Made by a program: the position numbers and the translations under genes. A stretch of DNA of 64,000 bases from Poindextera sp041691315 (GTDB lineage: Bacteria; Pseudomonadota; Alphaproteobacteria; Caulobacterales; Caulobacteraceae). The notes beneath the pieces were generated by a model. It was given only the letters and a program-made list of their open reading frames with translations, did no database searches and was not told the origin of the DNA. The stretch spans positions 1 through 64,000 of the forward strand of contig JBEPUW010000009.1 of the NCBI GenBank assembly GCA_041691315.1, written 5' to 3'. Shown here in pieces: positions 32,124-41,094 of the stretch (the stretch's first letter is position 1; each line of letters starts with the position of its first letter).

Positions 32124-33278
32124 CTAGAGCGTCCGGGAGATGATCAGCTTCATGACCTCGCTGGTCCCGCCGAAAATCCGGGTGATGCGCGCGTCGGCAT
32201 AGAGCCGGGCGATCGGATAGTCGGTGACGTAGCCGTAGCCGCCGAACAGCTGCAGGCACTCGTCGATCACCCTGCCTTGCGTCTCCGTCGCCCACAGCTT
32301 GGCCATCGCCGCCGTCTCGGGCTCCAGCGTCCCGGCCAGCAGATCGACCATCAGCGTATCGACAAACCGGCGCGCCACCACCGCCTGGGTCTTGCATTCG
32401 GCCAGCTTGAACTGGGTGTTCTGGAATTCGAGCAGCGACTTGCCGAACAGACGTCGCTGTTTGACGTAGTCGCACGCCAGGTCGACGGCGCTTTCGATCG
32501 CCACGGTCGCGGTCAGGGCGATCTGCAACCGCTCCCAGGCCAGTTGTTGCATCAGCTGGATGAAGCCGCGCCCGGCCTCGCCGCCGAGCAGGTTGTCGTT
32601 GGGGACGAAGACGTCGTCGAAGAACAGTTCCGAGGTGTCCTGCGCGTGCATGCCGAGCTTGTTCAGCCGCTTGCCGCGTGTGAAGCCCGTGGCCGACTTG
32701 GGCTCGACGGCGAGCAGCGAGATGCCCTTCGAACCGGCGTCGGGGTCGGTCTTGCAGACCGTGACGATCAGGTCGGCGCACTGGCCGTTGGTGATCCAGG
32801 TCTTTGAGCCGTTGATCACATAGCCGCCGTCGACCTTGCGCGCCGAGGTCGAGACGCCTTGCAGGTCCGAGCCGGCGCCGGGCTCGGACATGGCAATGGC
32901 GCCGACGATCTCGCCGGTGGCCATCGCCGGCAGCCAGCGCGCCTTCTGCGCCTCGGTTCCGTAGCCCAGGATGTAGTGGGCGACGATGCAGGAACTGACC
33001 ATCGCGCCGGCCCCGAAGCCGCCCGCCAGGCCGGCGCGGCCCATCTCCTGGATGATGACCGCCTCGTGGCCGCGGTTGCCGCCGCCGCCGCCGTAAGCCT
33101 CGGGCACGCTGGCGCAGAGCAACCCCGCCTCCCCGGCCTTCAGCCACGCCGCGCGATCGACGAAGCCCTGGTCTTCCCAGCGCTCGCGATCGGGAACCAG
33201 CTCGCGCTGCAGGAAGCGCTCGACGTGGTCCTGCAGGATGCTCAGTTCCTCGTCGATCCAGGGCGAAGAATAGGCCAT
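32124..33278 (-). CDS. Acyl-CoA dehydrogenase (isovaleryl/long-chain type active site)
   Basis: A 384-residue acyl-CoA dehydrogenase. The first signature is AIAMSEPGAGSDLQGVSTSA and the C-terminal one is QLFGGYGYVTDYPIARLYADARITRIFGGTSEVMK. The usual catalytic glutamate position reads GGT, not EGT. In isovaleryl- and long-chain enzymes with GGT the base is a glutamate in an ERL context of helix G, and here LAWERLQ is present, so the enzyme is probably active. AAGGAAG precedes the ATG at 33278, and a regulon operator lies 15 bases upstream, shared with the divergent thiolase. Confidence 0.92.
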   Translation of the reverse strand: MAYSSPWIDEELSILQDHVERFLQRELVPDRERWEDQGFVDRAAWLKAGEAGLLCASVPEAYGGGGGNRGHEAVIIQEMGRAGLAGGFGAGAMVSSCIVAHYILGYGTEAQKARWLPAMATGEIVGAIAMSEPGAGSDLQGVSTSARKVDGGYVINGSKTWITNGQCADLIVTVCKTDPDAGSKGISLLAVEPKSATGFTRGKRLNKLGMHAQDTSELFFDDVFVPNDNLLGGEAGRGFIQLMQQLAWERLQIALTATVAIESAVDLACDYVKQRRLFGKSLLEFQNTQFKLAECKTQAVVARRFVDTLMVDLLAGTLEPETAAMAKLWATETQGRVIDECLQLFGGYGYVTDYPIARLYADARITRIFGGTSEVMKLIISRTL

Positions 33279-33293
33279 GCGTGCTTCCTTGTA

Positions 33294-33313
33294 TTGACTT
33301 ACTAGATAGTCAA
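33294..33313. promoter_or_regulatory. Regulon operator, copy 4
   Basis: TTGACT-tactagat-AGTCAA, perfect 6-bp arms with a CTAG centre, between the divergent acyl-CoA dehydrogenase (start 33278) and thiolase (start 33401) genes. Best match to the consensus. Confidence 0.8.
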
Positions 33314-33400
33314 TTTTAGGCTTCAGTCCTAGGGTGTCAAGGCGAGGGCCACCGATGGTTCGGGGGCGACGCGCGCCATCAGTCCATCAGGAGGAAGCTC

Positions 33401-34588
33401 ATGACCAGCAGTGTTGTCGTGGCCGGGGTCGGCATGGTCCCGTTCGCCAAGCCGGGCGCCAGCGAGCCGTACTACACCATGGCCTCGAAGGCGGTGCGCG
33501 CGGCGCTCGCCAACGCCAACCTCGACTATAGCGAAATCCAGCAGGCCTATGCCGGCTATGTCTACGGCGACTCCACCTGCGGCCAGCGCGGCCTTTATGA
33601 GGTCGGCATGACCGGCATTCCGGTCGTCAACGTCAACAACAACTGCTCGACCGGCTCCAGCGCCCTCTTCCTGGCCCGCCAGGCCGTCGCCAGCGGCGCG
33701 GTCGATTGCGCGCTCGCCTTCGGGTTCGAACAGATGCGGCCGGGCGCGTTGGGCTCCAACTTCACCGATCGCCCCGACCCGTTCGAGAAGTTCGAGGAAG
33801 CCGCCAACGAGCTGGTCGACATCGATCTGCCGGTCGCGCTGCGCTATTTCGGCGGCGCCGGCGAAGCGCACATGAAAGAGTTCGGCACCCGGATGGAGAC
33901 CTTCGCCAAGATCAGGGCGAAGGCCAGCCGGCACGCGGCCAACAATCCCCTGGCGCTGTTTCGCACCGTGGTCACGGAAGACGAGGTCATGGCCTCGCCG
34001 ATCATGTGGCCCGGTGTCATGACCCGCCTGATGGCCTGCCCGCCGACCTGCGGCGCGGCGGCCGCGGTGGTGGTCTCGGAAAGCTTCGCCCGCCGGCATG
34101 GCCTCGATACGACGGTGCGCATTCGCGCCCAGGCGATGACCACCGACACGCCGGTCGTGTTCGACGCCCGCGACATGCGCGAGGTGGTCGGCGCCAGCAT
34201 GGCCCGCAGCGCCGCCAACCAGGTCTATGAAGCCGCCGGCATCGGACCGGACGACATCAAGGTGGCCGAGTTGCACGACTGTTTCGCCCAGAACGAACTG
34301 ATCAGCTACGAGGCCCTGGGCTTCTGCCCGCGCGGCGGCGCCGAGAAGTTCGTCGTCGATGGCGACAATACCTATGGCGGCGCGGTGGTCACCAACCCGT
34401 CCGGCGGCCTGCTCTCCAAGGGCCATCCGCTCGGCGCCACGGGCCTGGCCCAATGCACTGAGCTGGTGCAGCAGCTGCGCGGCGCCGCCGACGCCCGGCA
34501 GGTCGAGGGCGCCAATCTCGCCCTGCAACACAATCTGGGCCTTGGCGGCGCCTGCGTCGTGACGCTGTACGAACGGGTCCAGCCTTGA
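33401..34588 (+). CDS. SCPx-type thiolase (lipid-transfer protein)
   Basis: A 395-residue thiolase-fold enzyme like the thiolase half of SCPx. The nucleophile cysteine is at about 82 in VNVNNNCSTGSSALFLARQ, followed by LAFGFEQM; GHPLGATGLAQC and HNLGLGGACVVTLYERV supply the histidine motifs. SCPx-type enzymes cleave branched or steroid side-chain 3-oxoacyl-CoAs, while Ltp2-type relatives act as retro-aldolases. The complete cysteine and histidine set favours thiolytic cleavage. It heads an overlapping group with two MaoC-type genes and an SDR. Confidence 0.9.
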   Translation: MTSSVVVAGVGMVPFAKPGASEPYYTMASKAVRAALANANLDYSEIQQAYAGYVYGDSTCGQRGLYEVGMTGIPVVNVNNNCSTGSSALFLARQAVASGAVDCALAFGFEQMRPGALGSNFTDRPDPFEKFEEAANELVDIDLPVALRYFGGAGEAHMKEFGTRMETFAKIRAKASRHAANNPLALFRTVVTEDEVMASPIMWPGVMTRLMACPPTCGAAAAVVVSESFARRHGLDTTVRIRAQAMTTDTPVVFDARDMREVVGASMARSAANQVYEAAGIGPDDIKVAELHDCFAQNELISYEALGFCPRGGAEKFVVDGDNTYGGAVVTNPSGGLLSKGHPLGATGLAQCTELVQQLRGAADARQVEGANLALQHNLGLGGACVVTLYERVQP

Positions 34589-35028
34589 TCGACAAGAAGT
34601 GGATCGGCCATCAGGTGGGGCAATCCACCCTGGCGGTCGAGCGGGGCCGGCTGACCTTCTTCGCCAAGGCCATCGGCGAGACCGACCCGGTCTATGTCGA
34701 CCAGGCGGCGGCGCAAGCGGCCGGTTACGCTGACCTGCCCACGCCGCCGACCTTCCTGTTCGCGGCCGAGCTGGACTCCAACACCATGTTCGGCCTGTTC
34801 GAACAGCTTGACATCCCGCTGGGCAAGATTCTGCACGGCGAACAGGGCTTTGAATATTTCGCCCCGGTGGTCGCCGGCGACACGGTGACCGTCACCTCCC
34901 GGGTCAAGGACATCTATGACAAGCGCGGCGGCGCGCTTGAGTTCCTGGAAACCGAATCCACAGCCGTCAACCAACGCGGCGACACGGTGGCGAAGATGCG
35001 CGGCGTGACCGTGGTGCGAAACGGATGA
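34585..35028 (+). CDS. MaoC-like dehydratase, N-terminal-type hotdog subunit
   Basis: A 147-residue hotdog protein of the FAS1_DH/MaoC_dehydrat_N type: IDKKWIGHQVGQSTLAVERGRLTFFAKAIGETDPVYVDQAAAQAAGYADLPTPPTFLF, then LHGEQGFEYFAPVVAGDTVTVTSRV. This half lacks the usual DxNPxH hydratase dyad and normally pairs with a catalytic MaoC subunit, as in the heteromeric steroid hydratases of actinobacteria. The TTG at 34585 overlaps the thiolase stop (TTGA). The catalytic partner is the next gene. Confidence 0.87.
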   Translation: MIDKKWIGHQVGQSTLAVERGRLTFFAKAIGETDPVYVDQAAAQAAGYADLPTPPTFLFAAELDSNTMFGLFEQLDIPLGKILHGEQGFEYFAPVVAGDTVTVTSRVKDIYDKRGGALEFLETESTAVNQRGDTVAKMRGVTVVRNG

Positions 35029-35444
35029 CCGCGCCCGCCTACGACAGCATCCAGGTCGGCGATCGGCTGCCCGAGCTCGCCCTGCCGCCGGTCGACCGCA
35101 CGACGCTGGCGCTGTTCGCCGGCGCGTCAGGCGACCACAACCCGGCCCACATCGACATCGACGTCGCCCGCGCCTCGGGCATGCCCGACGTGTTCGCCCA
35201 GGGCATGCTCGGCATGGCCTGGCTCGGCCGGCTGCTGACCGGCTGGGCGCCGCAGCACCAACTTCGCAAGTTCGACGTCCGCTTCTCCGGCATCACCCAC
35301 CTCGGCAATGCCATCCGCTGCACCGGCCAGGTGGCCGAAAAGCTGATCCACAACGGCGAGCGCTGCGTGCGCGTCGAGGTCTCCGGCGCCAACCAGTTCG
35401 GTCAGGTCAAGATCGTCGGCACGGCGCTGATCGCGCTTCCCTGA
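35025..35444 (+). CDS. MaoC-like (R)-specific enoyl-CoA hydratase subunit
   Basis: A 139-residue hotdog hydratase. The catalytic motif is FAGASGDHNPAHIDIDVARASGMPDVFAQGMLGMAWLGRLL, with the Asp/His dyad in DHNPAH. It would add water to a trans-2-enoyl-CoA made by the acyl-CoA dehydrogenase. Its ATG overlaps the preceding stop (ATGA), so subunit ratios are probably fixed by coupling. With the preceding gene it likely forms a heteromeric hydratase. Confidence 0.9.
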   Translation: MTAPAYDSIQVGDRLPELALPPVDRTTLALFAGASGDHNPAHIDIDVARASGMPDVFAQGMLGMAWLGRLLTGWAPQHQLRKFDVRFSGITHLGNAIRCTGQVAEKLIHNGERCVRVEVSGANQFGQVKIVGTALIALP

Positions 35445-35470
35445 ACCTCAAGCTTCAAGAAAGTCATCTC

Positions 35471-36307
35471 ATGTCCGCCAAACTCGACGGCAAGGTCGCG
35501 CTGGTCTCAGGATCCGGCCGCGGCATCGGCCAGGCCATCGCGCTCAAGCTCGCCTCCGAAGGCGCGCGCGTCGTCGTCAACGATCTGGACGAGGGGCCGG
35601 CGCTGGACACGGTCGCCGAGATCAAGGCCCAGGGCGGCGAGGCGGTCGCCTGCGTCGGCAGCGTCACCGCGCCCGACTTCGCTGAGCGCTTCGTGGGCGC
35701 GGCCGTCGAGACCTACCAGGGCCTCGACATCATCGTGAACAACGCCGGCTACACCTGGGACAGCGTCATCCAGAAGATGACCGACGAGCAGTGGTACGCC
35801 ATCCTCGACTGCCACCTCACCGCGCCATTCCGAATCCTGCGCGCCGCCCAGCCGGTGATCCGGGCGCTCTCCAAGGCCGACCAGGAGGCGGGGCTCCGCA
35901 TCATCCGCAAGGTGGTCAACATCTCCTCGATGGCCGGCCTGTTCGGCAATGTCGGCCAGACCAATTACGCCACCGCCAAGGCCGGGATCGTCGGCATGAC
36001 CGAGACTCTGGCCAAGGAGTGGGGGCGGATGAACGTGGCGGTGAACTGCGTCGCCTACGGGCTGATCAAGACCCGGCTGACCGTGGTCGCCGGCGCCGGC
36101 GCCGAAAGCACCGCCCATATCGACGGCCGCGACATCAAGGTGGGCGTCAATCCCGGCCTGATGGCCGCCATGGAACAGACCATCCCGCTCGGCCGCGGCG
36201 GCACGACCGAGGAGGCCGCCGGCGCGGTCTATGTCTTCTGCATTCCCGAGACCGACTATGTCAGCGGCCAGACCCTGATCTGCTCCGGCGGCCTGACCGG
36301 GATATAG
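35471..36307 (+). CDS. SDR family oxidoreductase, probable 3-hydroxyacyl-CoA dehydrogenase
   Basis: A 278-residue short-chain dehydrogenase. The cofactor motif is SGSGRGIGQAIA (about 13-24), the strand-4 motif is NNAG, the catalytic serine is in VVNISSM, and YATAK supplies tyrosine and lysine. Similarity to the dehydrogenase half of peroxisomal multifunctional enzyme 2 and its position after the MaoC genes suggest it oxidises the (R)-3-hydroxyacyl-CoA. It lies 26 bases after the hydratase gene. Confidence 0.9.
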   Translation: MSAKLDGKVALVSGSGRGIGQAIALKLASEGARVVVNDLDEGPALDTVAEIKAQGGEAVACVGSVTAPDFAERFVGAAVETYQGLDIIVNNAGYTWDSVIQKMTDEQWYAILDCHLTAPFRILRAAQPVIRALSKADQEAGLRIIRKVVNISSMAGLFGNVGQTNYATAKAGIVGMTETLAKEWGRMNVAVNCVAYGLIKTRLTVVAGAGAESTAHIDGRDIKVGVNPGLMAAMEQTIPLGRGGTTEEAAGAVYVFCIPETDYVSGQTLICSGGLTGI

Positions 36308-36318
36308 TAAGGTCAGAA

Positions 36319-36338
36319 TTGACTGACTTGATAGTAAC
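36319..36338. promoter_or_regulatory. Regulon operator, copy 5
   Basis: TTGACT-gacttgat-AGTAAC. The left arm is perfect and the right arm degenerate; same 6-8-6 spacing. It sits just after the SDR stop and 53 bases before the alpha/beta hydrolase start, suggesting an internal promoter. Confidence 0.55.
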
Positions 36339-36391
36339 TCAGTGTCGTTGGCGTTCGAGCGCTGTCGCGCAGCCCACCCAGGAGAGCCATC

Positions 36392-37249
36392 ATGCCCTTC
36401 ACGACCCCCGACGGCCCGGTCCTCTACTATGAGACCATGGGCGATCCGGCGAACCCGCCGATCGTGCTGATCGCGGGGGCGAGCGCGCAGCTGATCTGGT
36501 GGCGGGATGCGTTCGTCCAGCGCCTGATCGATCGCGGTCTCTTCGTCATCCGCCTCGACAACCGCGACGTCGGCCTGTCGGCCAAGATGGGCGGCCCGGA
36601 AGACATCGCCGCCGCCTACAGCGTCCGCGACATGGCCGATGACGTCTGCCGCGTGCTCGATGCGCTGGGCATCGCCTCGGCGCATATCGTTGGCCAGTCG
36701 CTGGGCGGCGGCATCGCCCAGGTGATGGCGATCACCCGGCCCGAGCGGGTCCGTTCGATGGTGCTTTTCTACACCATCCCCGCCTTCGAGGCGCAGTACC
36801 TGACCGAGGAACTGCAAAAGAGCGCGCTGACCCTGACGGGGCCCGATGCGCCGGTGAGACCCACCACACGCGAGGAAATCATTGAGGATTTCTTCGCCCG
36901 CGAGCTCAACAGCCGATCGACCGCCTATGCGTTCGACGAGGCCTGGATGCGGGACTACATCACCGCTTGCGTCGATCGCGGCCATTGCCCCGGCGGCGTC
37001 GCGCGCCAGGCCCAGGCCGCCATGCAGCTGGGCGATCTGCGGCCCGAGCTGCAGAAGCTGAGCCTGCCGGTGACAGTCATCCATGGACGCGAAGACCGGC
37101 TCCTGAGGGTCGAGGCCGGGTTCGAAATCGGCCGCGTCATTCCAGGCTCCGAACTGCACATCTACCCCGGCATGGGCCACGAATTCCCCCGCCCGCTCTG
37201 GGACGAGTTCGCCAACATCATCGCCCGGACGACTCAACGCGCCGTCTAG
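36392..37249 (+). CDS. Alpha/beta hydrolase of the catabolic regulon
   Basis: A 285-residue alpha/beta hydrolase. RLDNRDVGLSAKM after strand 4, the nucleophile elbow VGQSLGGGIAQVMA (serine near 109), VIHGREDRLLRVEAG for the acid and GMGHEFPRPLW for the histidine are all present. Close relatives act on esters or C-C bonds (aclacinomycin methylesterase-like). AGGAGAG lies just upstream of the start. It follows operator copy 5. Confidence 0.87.
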   Translation: MPFTTPDGPVLYYETMGDPANPPIVLIAGASAQLIWWRDAFVQRLIDRGLFVIRLDNRDVGLSAKMGGPEDIAAAYSVRDMADDVCRVLDALGIASAHIVGQSLGGGIAQVMAITRPERVRSMVLFYTIPAFEAQYLTEELQKSALTLTGPDAPVRPTTREEIIEDFFARELNSRSTAYAFDEAWMRDYITACVDRGHCPGGVARQAQAAMQLGDLRPELQKLSLPVTVIHGREDRLLRVEAGFEIGRVIPGSELHIYPGMGHEFPRPLWDEFANIIARTTQRAV

Positions 37250-37393
37250 ACCGCGCTTCAACCTGCGGCGCCTGACCCTCGATCAACGCCGGCTAAACGC
37301 ACAGCTTCGAGGCGCAAGGCCTGCGGGCTTGCCGGCGCGGGAGCGCGAACACGTCCTGACCAAACCGATTTACGCCCCGACGCGAGCGGAGGC

Positions 37394-37437
37394 TTGTTCA
37401 ATTCGTAAACCATGTATATGACTTACTAGACAGTCAA
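37394..37437 (+). promoter_or_regulatory. TonB receptor promoter with regulon operator, copy 6
   Basis: The operator ATGACT-tactagac-AGTCAA (37418-37437) has the 6-8-6 layout with a CTAG centre. A possible promoter TTGTTC (37394-37399) and TATATG (37415-37420) is spaced 15 bases, slightly short, and the operator overlaps the -10, which fits repression. The TonB receptor start follows 36 bases later. Confidence 0.65.
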
Positions 37438-37473
37438 TTTAGCCACTTCGAGATGGCAACCGGGGAGACGTCG

Positions 37474-39720
37474 ATGTCGAGATTTCGCAGCGCTCTATGG
37501 ATGGGCGCAGCCCTTGCGGCGATCAGTGCGCCAGCCTTTGCGCAAACGGCCGCGCCGACGGCGCCCAACCAGGGCGTCGACGACGTCGTCGTCACCGCCC
37601 AGAAGCGCGCCGAGTCGGTGCAGAAGGTGCCGTTGGCCATCACCGCGCTCAGCGGCGAGCGGCTGGCGCGCCAGGGCGCCGACAAGTTCGAAGACATCGC
37701 GCTCCTGGCGCCCAGCGTGTCCTTCACCAACAACGGCACGACCGAGGACAAGGTGGTGATGCGCGGCATCACCGCCGGCGCCTTCTTCGAAGCCCAGACC
37801 GCGGCGACAGGCTACTATCTGAACGACATTCCACTGTCGTCGAGCTTCACCTCCGGCGGCACCGACCTGCGCCTCTACGACGTCAACCGCATCGAGGTGC
37901 TGCGCGGGCCGCAAGGCACGCTCTATGGCGCCGGCTCCATGGGCGGCGCCATCCGGGTGATCACCAACCAGCCGAATCTCAGCGCCTTCCACGGCGCGGT
38001 CGAACTCATAGGGTCCGACACCGCCTCACGGACGGGCAATTTCGGCCTGAACGCCATGCTCAACGTGCCGATCATCACCGACCAGCTGGCGCTGCGCACC
38101 GTGGTCACCGATCGCCAGGACGGCGGCTACATCCACGATCTGCAGAACGGTCGCGAAACCAGCAACCCCAGCCAGATCATCGGCGTCCGCTCGGCGCTCG
38201 AGTGGAAGCCGACGGACCGGCTCTCGCTCACGCTGACCGGCATCTACCAGCACGACAGGTTCGACGGCCTCTCCGCCGTCGACACCGATCTGAACAACCA
38301 TCCGATCTATGGCGACCTGAGCCAGCACACCCTCTACCCGGAGCCGGGCGTTTCCGAGACCTCGGTGGTCAACCTGGCCGCCAAGTACAGCCTGTCCTTC
38401 GCCACCCTGGAAAGCTCGACCAGCTACAGCCGCAACACCACCGACGCGGCGCTCGACGAATCCTTGGTGCTGGGCGTCCTGCTGCCCGGCTCGCCGCGCT
38501 ACATCTCTTCGCTGCCGGACGACGACCGCTCCTTCGTCCAGGAACTCCGGCTGGTCTCCTCGACGCCGGGACCGCTGAAATGGGTGGTCGGGGCCTATTA
38601 CCAGAACGACGACCTGGTGGTGTATCGCCGCGACCGGTTCGACCCGATGAGCTTCCTGGGCTCGCTGGGCGCCATTCCGCTCGACTACCACACCGAGACC
38701 AAGCGCCAGACCTACGCCGTCTTCGGCGAGTCGACCTATGCGTTCACCCCGCGATTGGAGGCGACGGTCGGCCTGCGCTATTCCTATGTGCCGACCACCT
38801 ATAACGCCGTCCTCTACGGGCTTCTGGTCTCCCCGTTCGCCACCCGCGCCACCGCCATCGCCCCCGGCCCGGCCAAGGCGACCAGCAGCGACGTGTCGCC
38901 GAAAGTCGAACTGACCTTTCATCCCAGCGACCGGTCGCTGATCTATATCGAGGCGGCCAAGGGCTTTCGGCCGGGCAGCCCCAACAGCGCCATCCCCGGC
39001 ACGCCGCGCACGCTCGAGCCCGACAACCTCTGGGACTACGAGATCGGCGGCAAGTCGTCCTGGCTGGACGGCCGCCTGACCGTCGACGGGGCGCTCTACT
39101 ACATCGACTGGAAGAAAATCCAGGTGGTCGCCTCGACGCCGGCCAACTCGCTGCCGCCGACGCCGCCGAACATCCCCTATCTGGGCAATATCGGCTCGGC
39201 GATATCGAAGGGCGCCGAGATCGAAATCCAGGCGCGGCCGGCCAGGGACTGGCTGTTCTCGCTCTCCGGCGCCTATACCGACGCCCGCTATTCGGCGACC
39301 AACGTCCAGATCGGCATCACCAATGGTCAGCGGATCCCGTCGGTGCCGCAGTTCAGCGGCGCGGCCTCGGTCGACTACAACTGGCCGATCACCGAGACCA
39401 TCGGCGGCTTCGCGCACTTCGACGTGCGCTACGAATCCAACAAGCCGAACGGTCTGGGCTCGACCGACAAGGGCATCTTCATCCCCGCCTATGCGCTCGG
39501 AAACCTGCGCGTAGGCGCCACCCTGCCGGGGGAGGCCATGGTGACCCTGTTCGTCGACAACCTGTGGGACACCCGCGACATCAGCCAGATCATCACCAAC
39601 AACATCTGCCTGTCGCAGACGACCTGCCCGACGCCGCTGAACCCCAACGTGCCGGCCAAGCTGCGTGAACTGATCGGCCAGCCACGCACCTTCGGCCTCA
39701 CCGTCGCGAAGCGGTTCTAG
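37474..39720 (+). CDS. TonB-dependent receptor
   Basis: A 748-residue outer-membrane receptor for TonB/ExbBD-driven uptake. It has a signal peptide (about 1-24, ending APAFAQ), a TonB box region GVDDVVVTAQKR, a plug domain with RIEVLRGPQGTLYGAGSMGGAIRVIT, a 22-strand-type barrel, and the terminal strand GQPRTFGLTVAKRF ending in F. GGGGAG precedes the ATG at 37474; an upstream in-frame ATG is less likely. In this order the receptor probably imports the hydrophobic substrate of the cluster. Confidence 0.93.
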   Translation: MSRFRSALWMGAALAAISAPAFAQTAAPTAPNQGVDDVVVTAQKRAESVQKVPLAITALSGERLARQGADKFEDIALLAPSVSFTNNGTTEDKVVMRGITAGAFFEAQTAATGYYLNDIPLSSSFTSGGTDLRLYDVNRIEVLRGPQGTLYGAGSMGGAIRVITNQPNLSAFHGAVELIGSDTASRTGNFGLNAMLNVPIITDQLALRTVVTDRQDGGYIHDLQNGRETSNPSQIIGVRSALEWKPTDRLSLTLTGIYQHDRFDGLSAVDTDLNNHPIYGDLSQHTLYPEPGVSETSVVNLAAKYSLSFATLESSTSYSRNTTDAALDESLVLGVLLPGSPRYISSLPDDDRSFVQELRLVSSTPGPLKWVVGAYYQNDDLVVYRRDRFDPMSFLGSLGAIPLDYHTETKRQTYAVFGESTYAFTPRLEATVGLRYSYVPTTYNAVLYGLLVSPFATRATAIAPGPAKATSSDVSPKVELTFHPSDRSLIYIEAAKGFRPGSPNSAIPGTPRTLEPDNLWDYEIGGKSSWLDGRLTVDGALYYIDWKKIQVVASTPANSLPPTPPNIPYLGNIGSAISKGAEIEIQARPARDWLFSLSGAYTDARYSATNVQIGITNGQRIPSVPQFSGAASVDYNWPITETIGGFAHFDVRYESNKPNGLGSTDKGIFIPAYALGNLRVGATLPGEAMVTLFVDNLWDTRDISQIITNNICLSQTTCPTPLNPNVPAKLRELIGQPRTFGLTVAKRF

Positions 39721-39733
39721 GTCCGGGCGAAAC

Positions 39734-41056
39734 GTGACCCTGGCGCTCCAGCCGACGGCGATCGCCGAGCCGACCCCGACAGCGGCGCCGACGCGCACCA
39801 CGCTCTGGAGCGCGGTCCTGCTGCTGGCGGCGGTGCTGTTCGCCGGCGGCATGGTCAAGACGGTCTTCTCGCCGCTGCAGGAAGCCGCCAAGCTGGACCT
39901 GAAGCTCTCCGACTTCGGCGTCAGCCTGGTCCAGGGGTTGGCGACCGGCGCACCGGTCGCCCTGCTCTCTATTCCGCTGGCCTGGATCATCGACCATGGC
40001 CGCCGGGTCAGGCTGCTGGTTGCGCTCTTCGTCATCTGCGTCATCGGCGCGACCTGGACCGCTTTCGCCACCGGCCTGACCTCGCTCTTCCTGGCCCGGA
40101 TGCTGACGGCGCTCGGCGCCAGTTGCGCCATCCCGGTGATCATCTCGCTGGCCGCAGACCTCTGCGCGCCTGACAGGCGCGGGCGGGCGATGGTGGTCCT
40201 CGGCCTCGGCACCTACGCCGGGGCCGCCGCGGCCTTTGTGCTCGGCGGCTGGCTGCTGGGCGCCCTGGCCAGCCATCCCATCGCCCTCCTCGGCGCCATG
40301 GCGCCCTGGCGCGGCGCGCACCTTCTGCTGGGGTTGGCCGGCAGCCTGCTGCTCTTTCCACTGTTCTTTCTGCGCGAGCCGCAGCGCCACGAGGTCGAAC
40401 AACAGATTACCGCGCTCGGGCCGATCGCGCGGGCTATCTGGGCCAAGCGAGCCTTCCTCATTCCGATCTTCGCCGGCCAGATCGGCGTCTCCATGGCCGA
40501 CACCGCCGCCGGCATCTGGGCGACGCCGGTGCTGATCCGCAGCTACCACCTGCAGCCGGCCGCCTTCGCCGGCTGGCTGGGCGGCATCCTGCTGGTGTCC
40601 GGCCTCGCGGGCGCGGTGCTTGGCGGAGTCGGCGCCGACCTTGGCCATAAAACCGGCCGGCGGGGCGGCCTGCTGTTCGCCGCCGTCGTCGCCACGGCCA
40701 TCGGCATCCCCACCGCGCTCTTTCCGATCATGCCCAGCATCGGCGGCTTTCAGGTGATGTTCTTCTTCCTGGTGCTCGCCGGCACGATCACCTCGGTGGT
40801 CGCCTCGACCGCGGTGACGGTGCTGATCCCCAACGAGGAGCGCGGCGCCGCCATGGCGGCTTTCAGCGTCATCAGCGCCATCGTCGGCGGCAGCCTGGCC
40901 CCGACCATCGTCACCCTGGGCAGCAGCCTGATGGGCGGCGAACAACACCTCGCCCCAGCCCTGGCCGCCACCGGCGTCGTCACCGGCGTCATCTCGTTCG
41001 CCGGTTACCTACTGGCCATGCGCAACGCGCCGAAGAGCGCGACGGAGTGGCGTTGA
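39734..41056 (+). CDS. MFS transporter (spinster-like)
   Basis: A 440-residue major facilitator with twelve predicted helices. It has motif-A-like sequence in AWIIDHGRRVRLLV between helices 2 and 3 and a charged central loop (FFLREPQRHEVEQQ). It begins at GTG 39734, 13 bases after the TonB receptor stop, without an operator of its own, so it probably rides on the receptor transcript and moves the imported substrate across the inner membrane (inference). Confidence 0.82.
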   Translation: MTLALQPTAIAEPTPTAAPTRTTLWSAVLLLAAVLFAGGMVKTVFSPLQEAAKLDLKLSDFGVSLVQGLATGAPVALLSIPLAWIIDHGRRVRLLVALFVICVIGATWTAFATGLTSLFLARMLTALGASCAIPVIISLAADLCAPDRRGRAMVVLGLGTYAGAAAAFVLGGWLLGALASHPIALLGAMAPWRGAHLLLGLAGSLLLFPLFFLREPQRHEVEQQITALGPIARAIWAKRAFLIPIFAGQIGVSMADTAAGIWATPVLIRSYHLQPAAFAGWLGGILLVSGLAGAVLGGVGADLGHKTGRRGGLLFAAVVATAIGIPTALFPIMPSIGGFQVMFFFLVLAGTITSVVASTAVTVLIPNEERGAAMAAFSVISAIVGGSLAPTIVTLGSSLMGGEQHLAPALAATGVVTGVISFAGYLLAMRNAPKSATEWR

Positions 41057-41094
41057 GACGCAATTTCGGGGACAACGAGCCACGGGGGGCTGCC

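Noticed and set aside
38026..40212. 728-residue minus-strand open frame across the TonB receptor and MFS genes
   Set aside because: Shadow of two recognised genes; no motif, no ribosome-binding site, low-complexity peptide.
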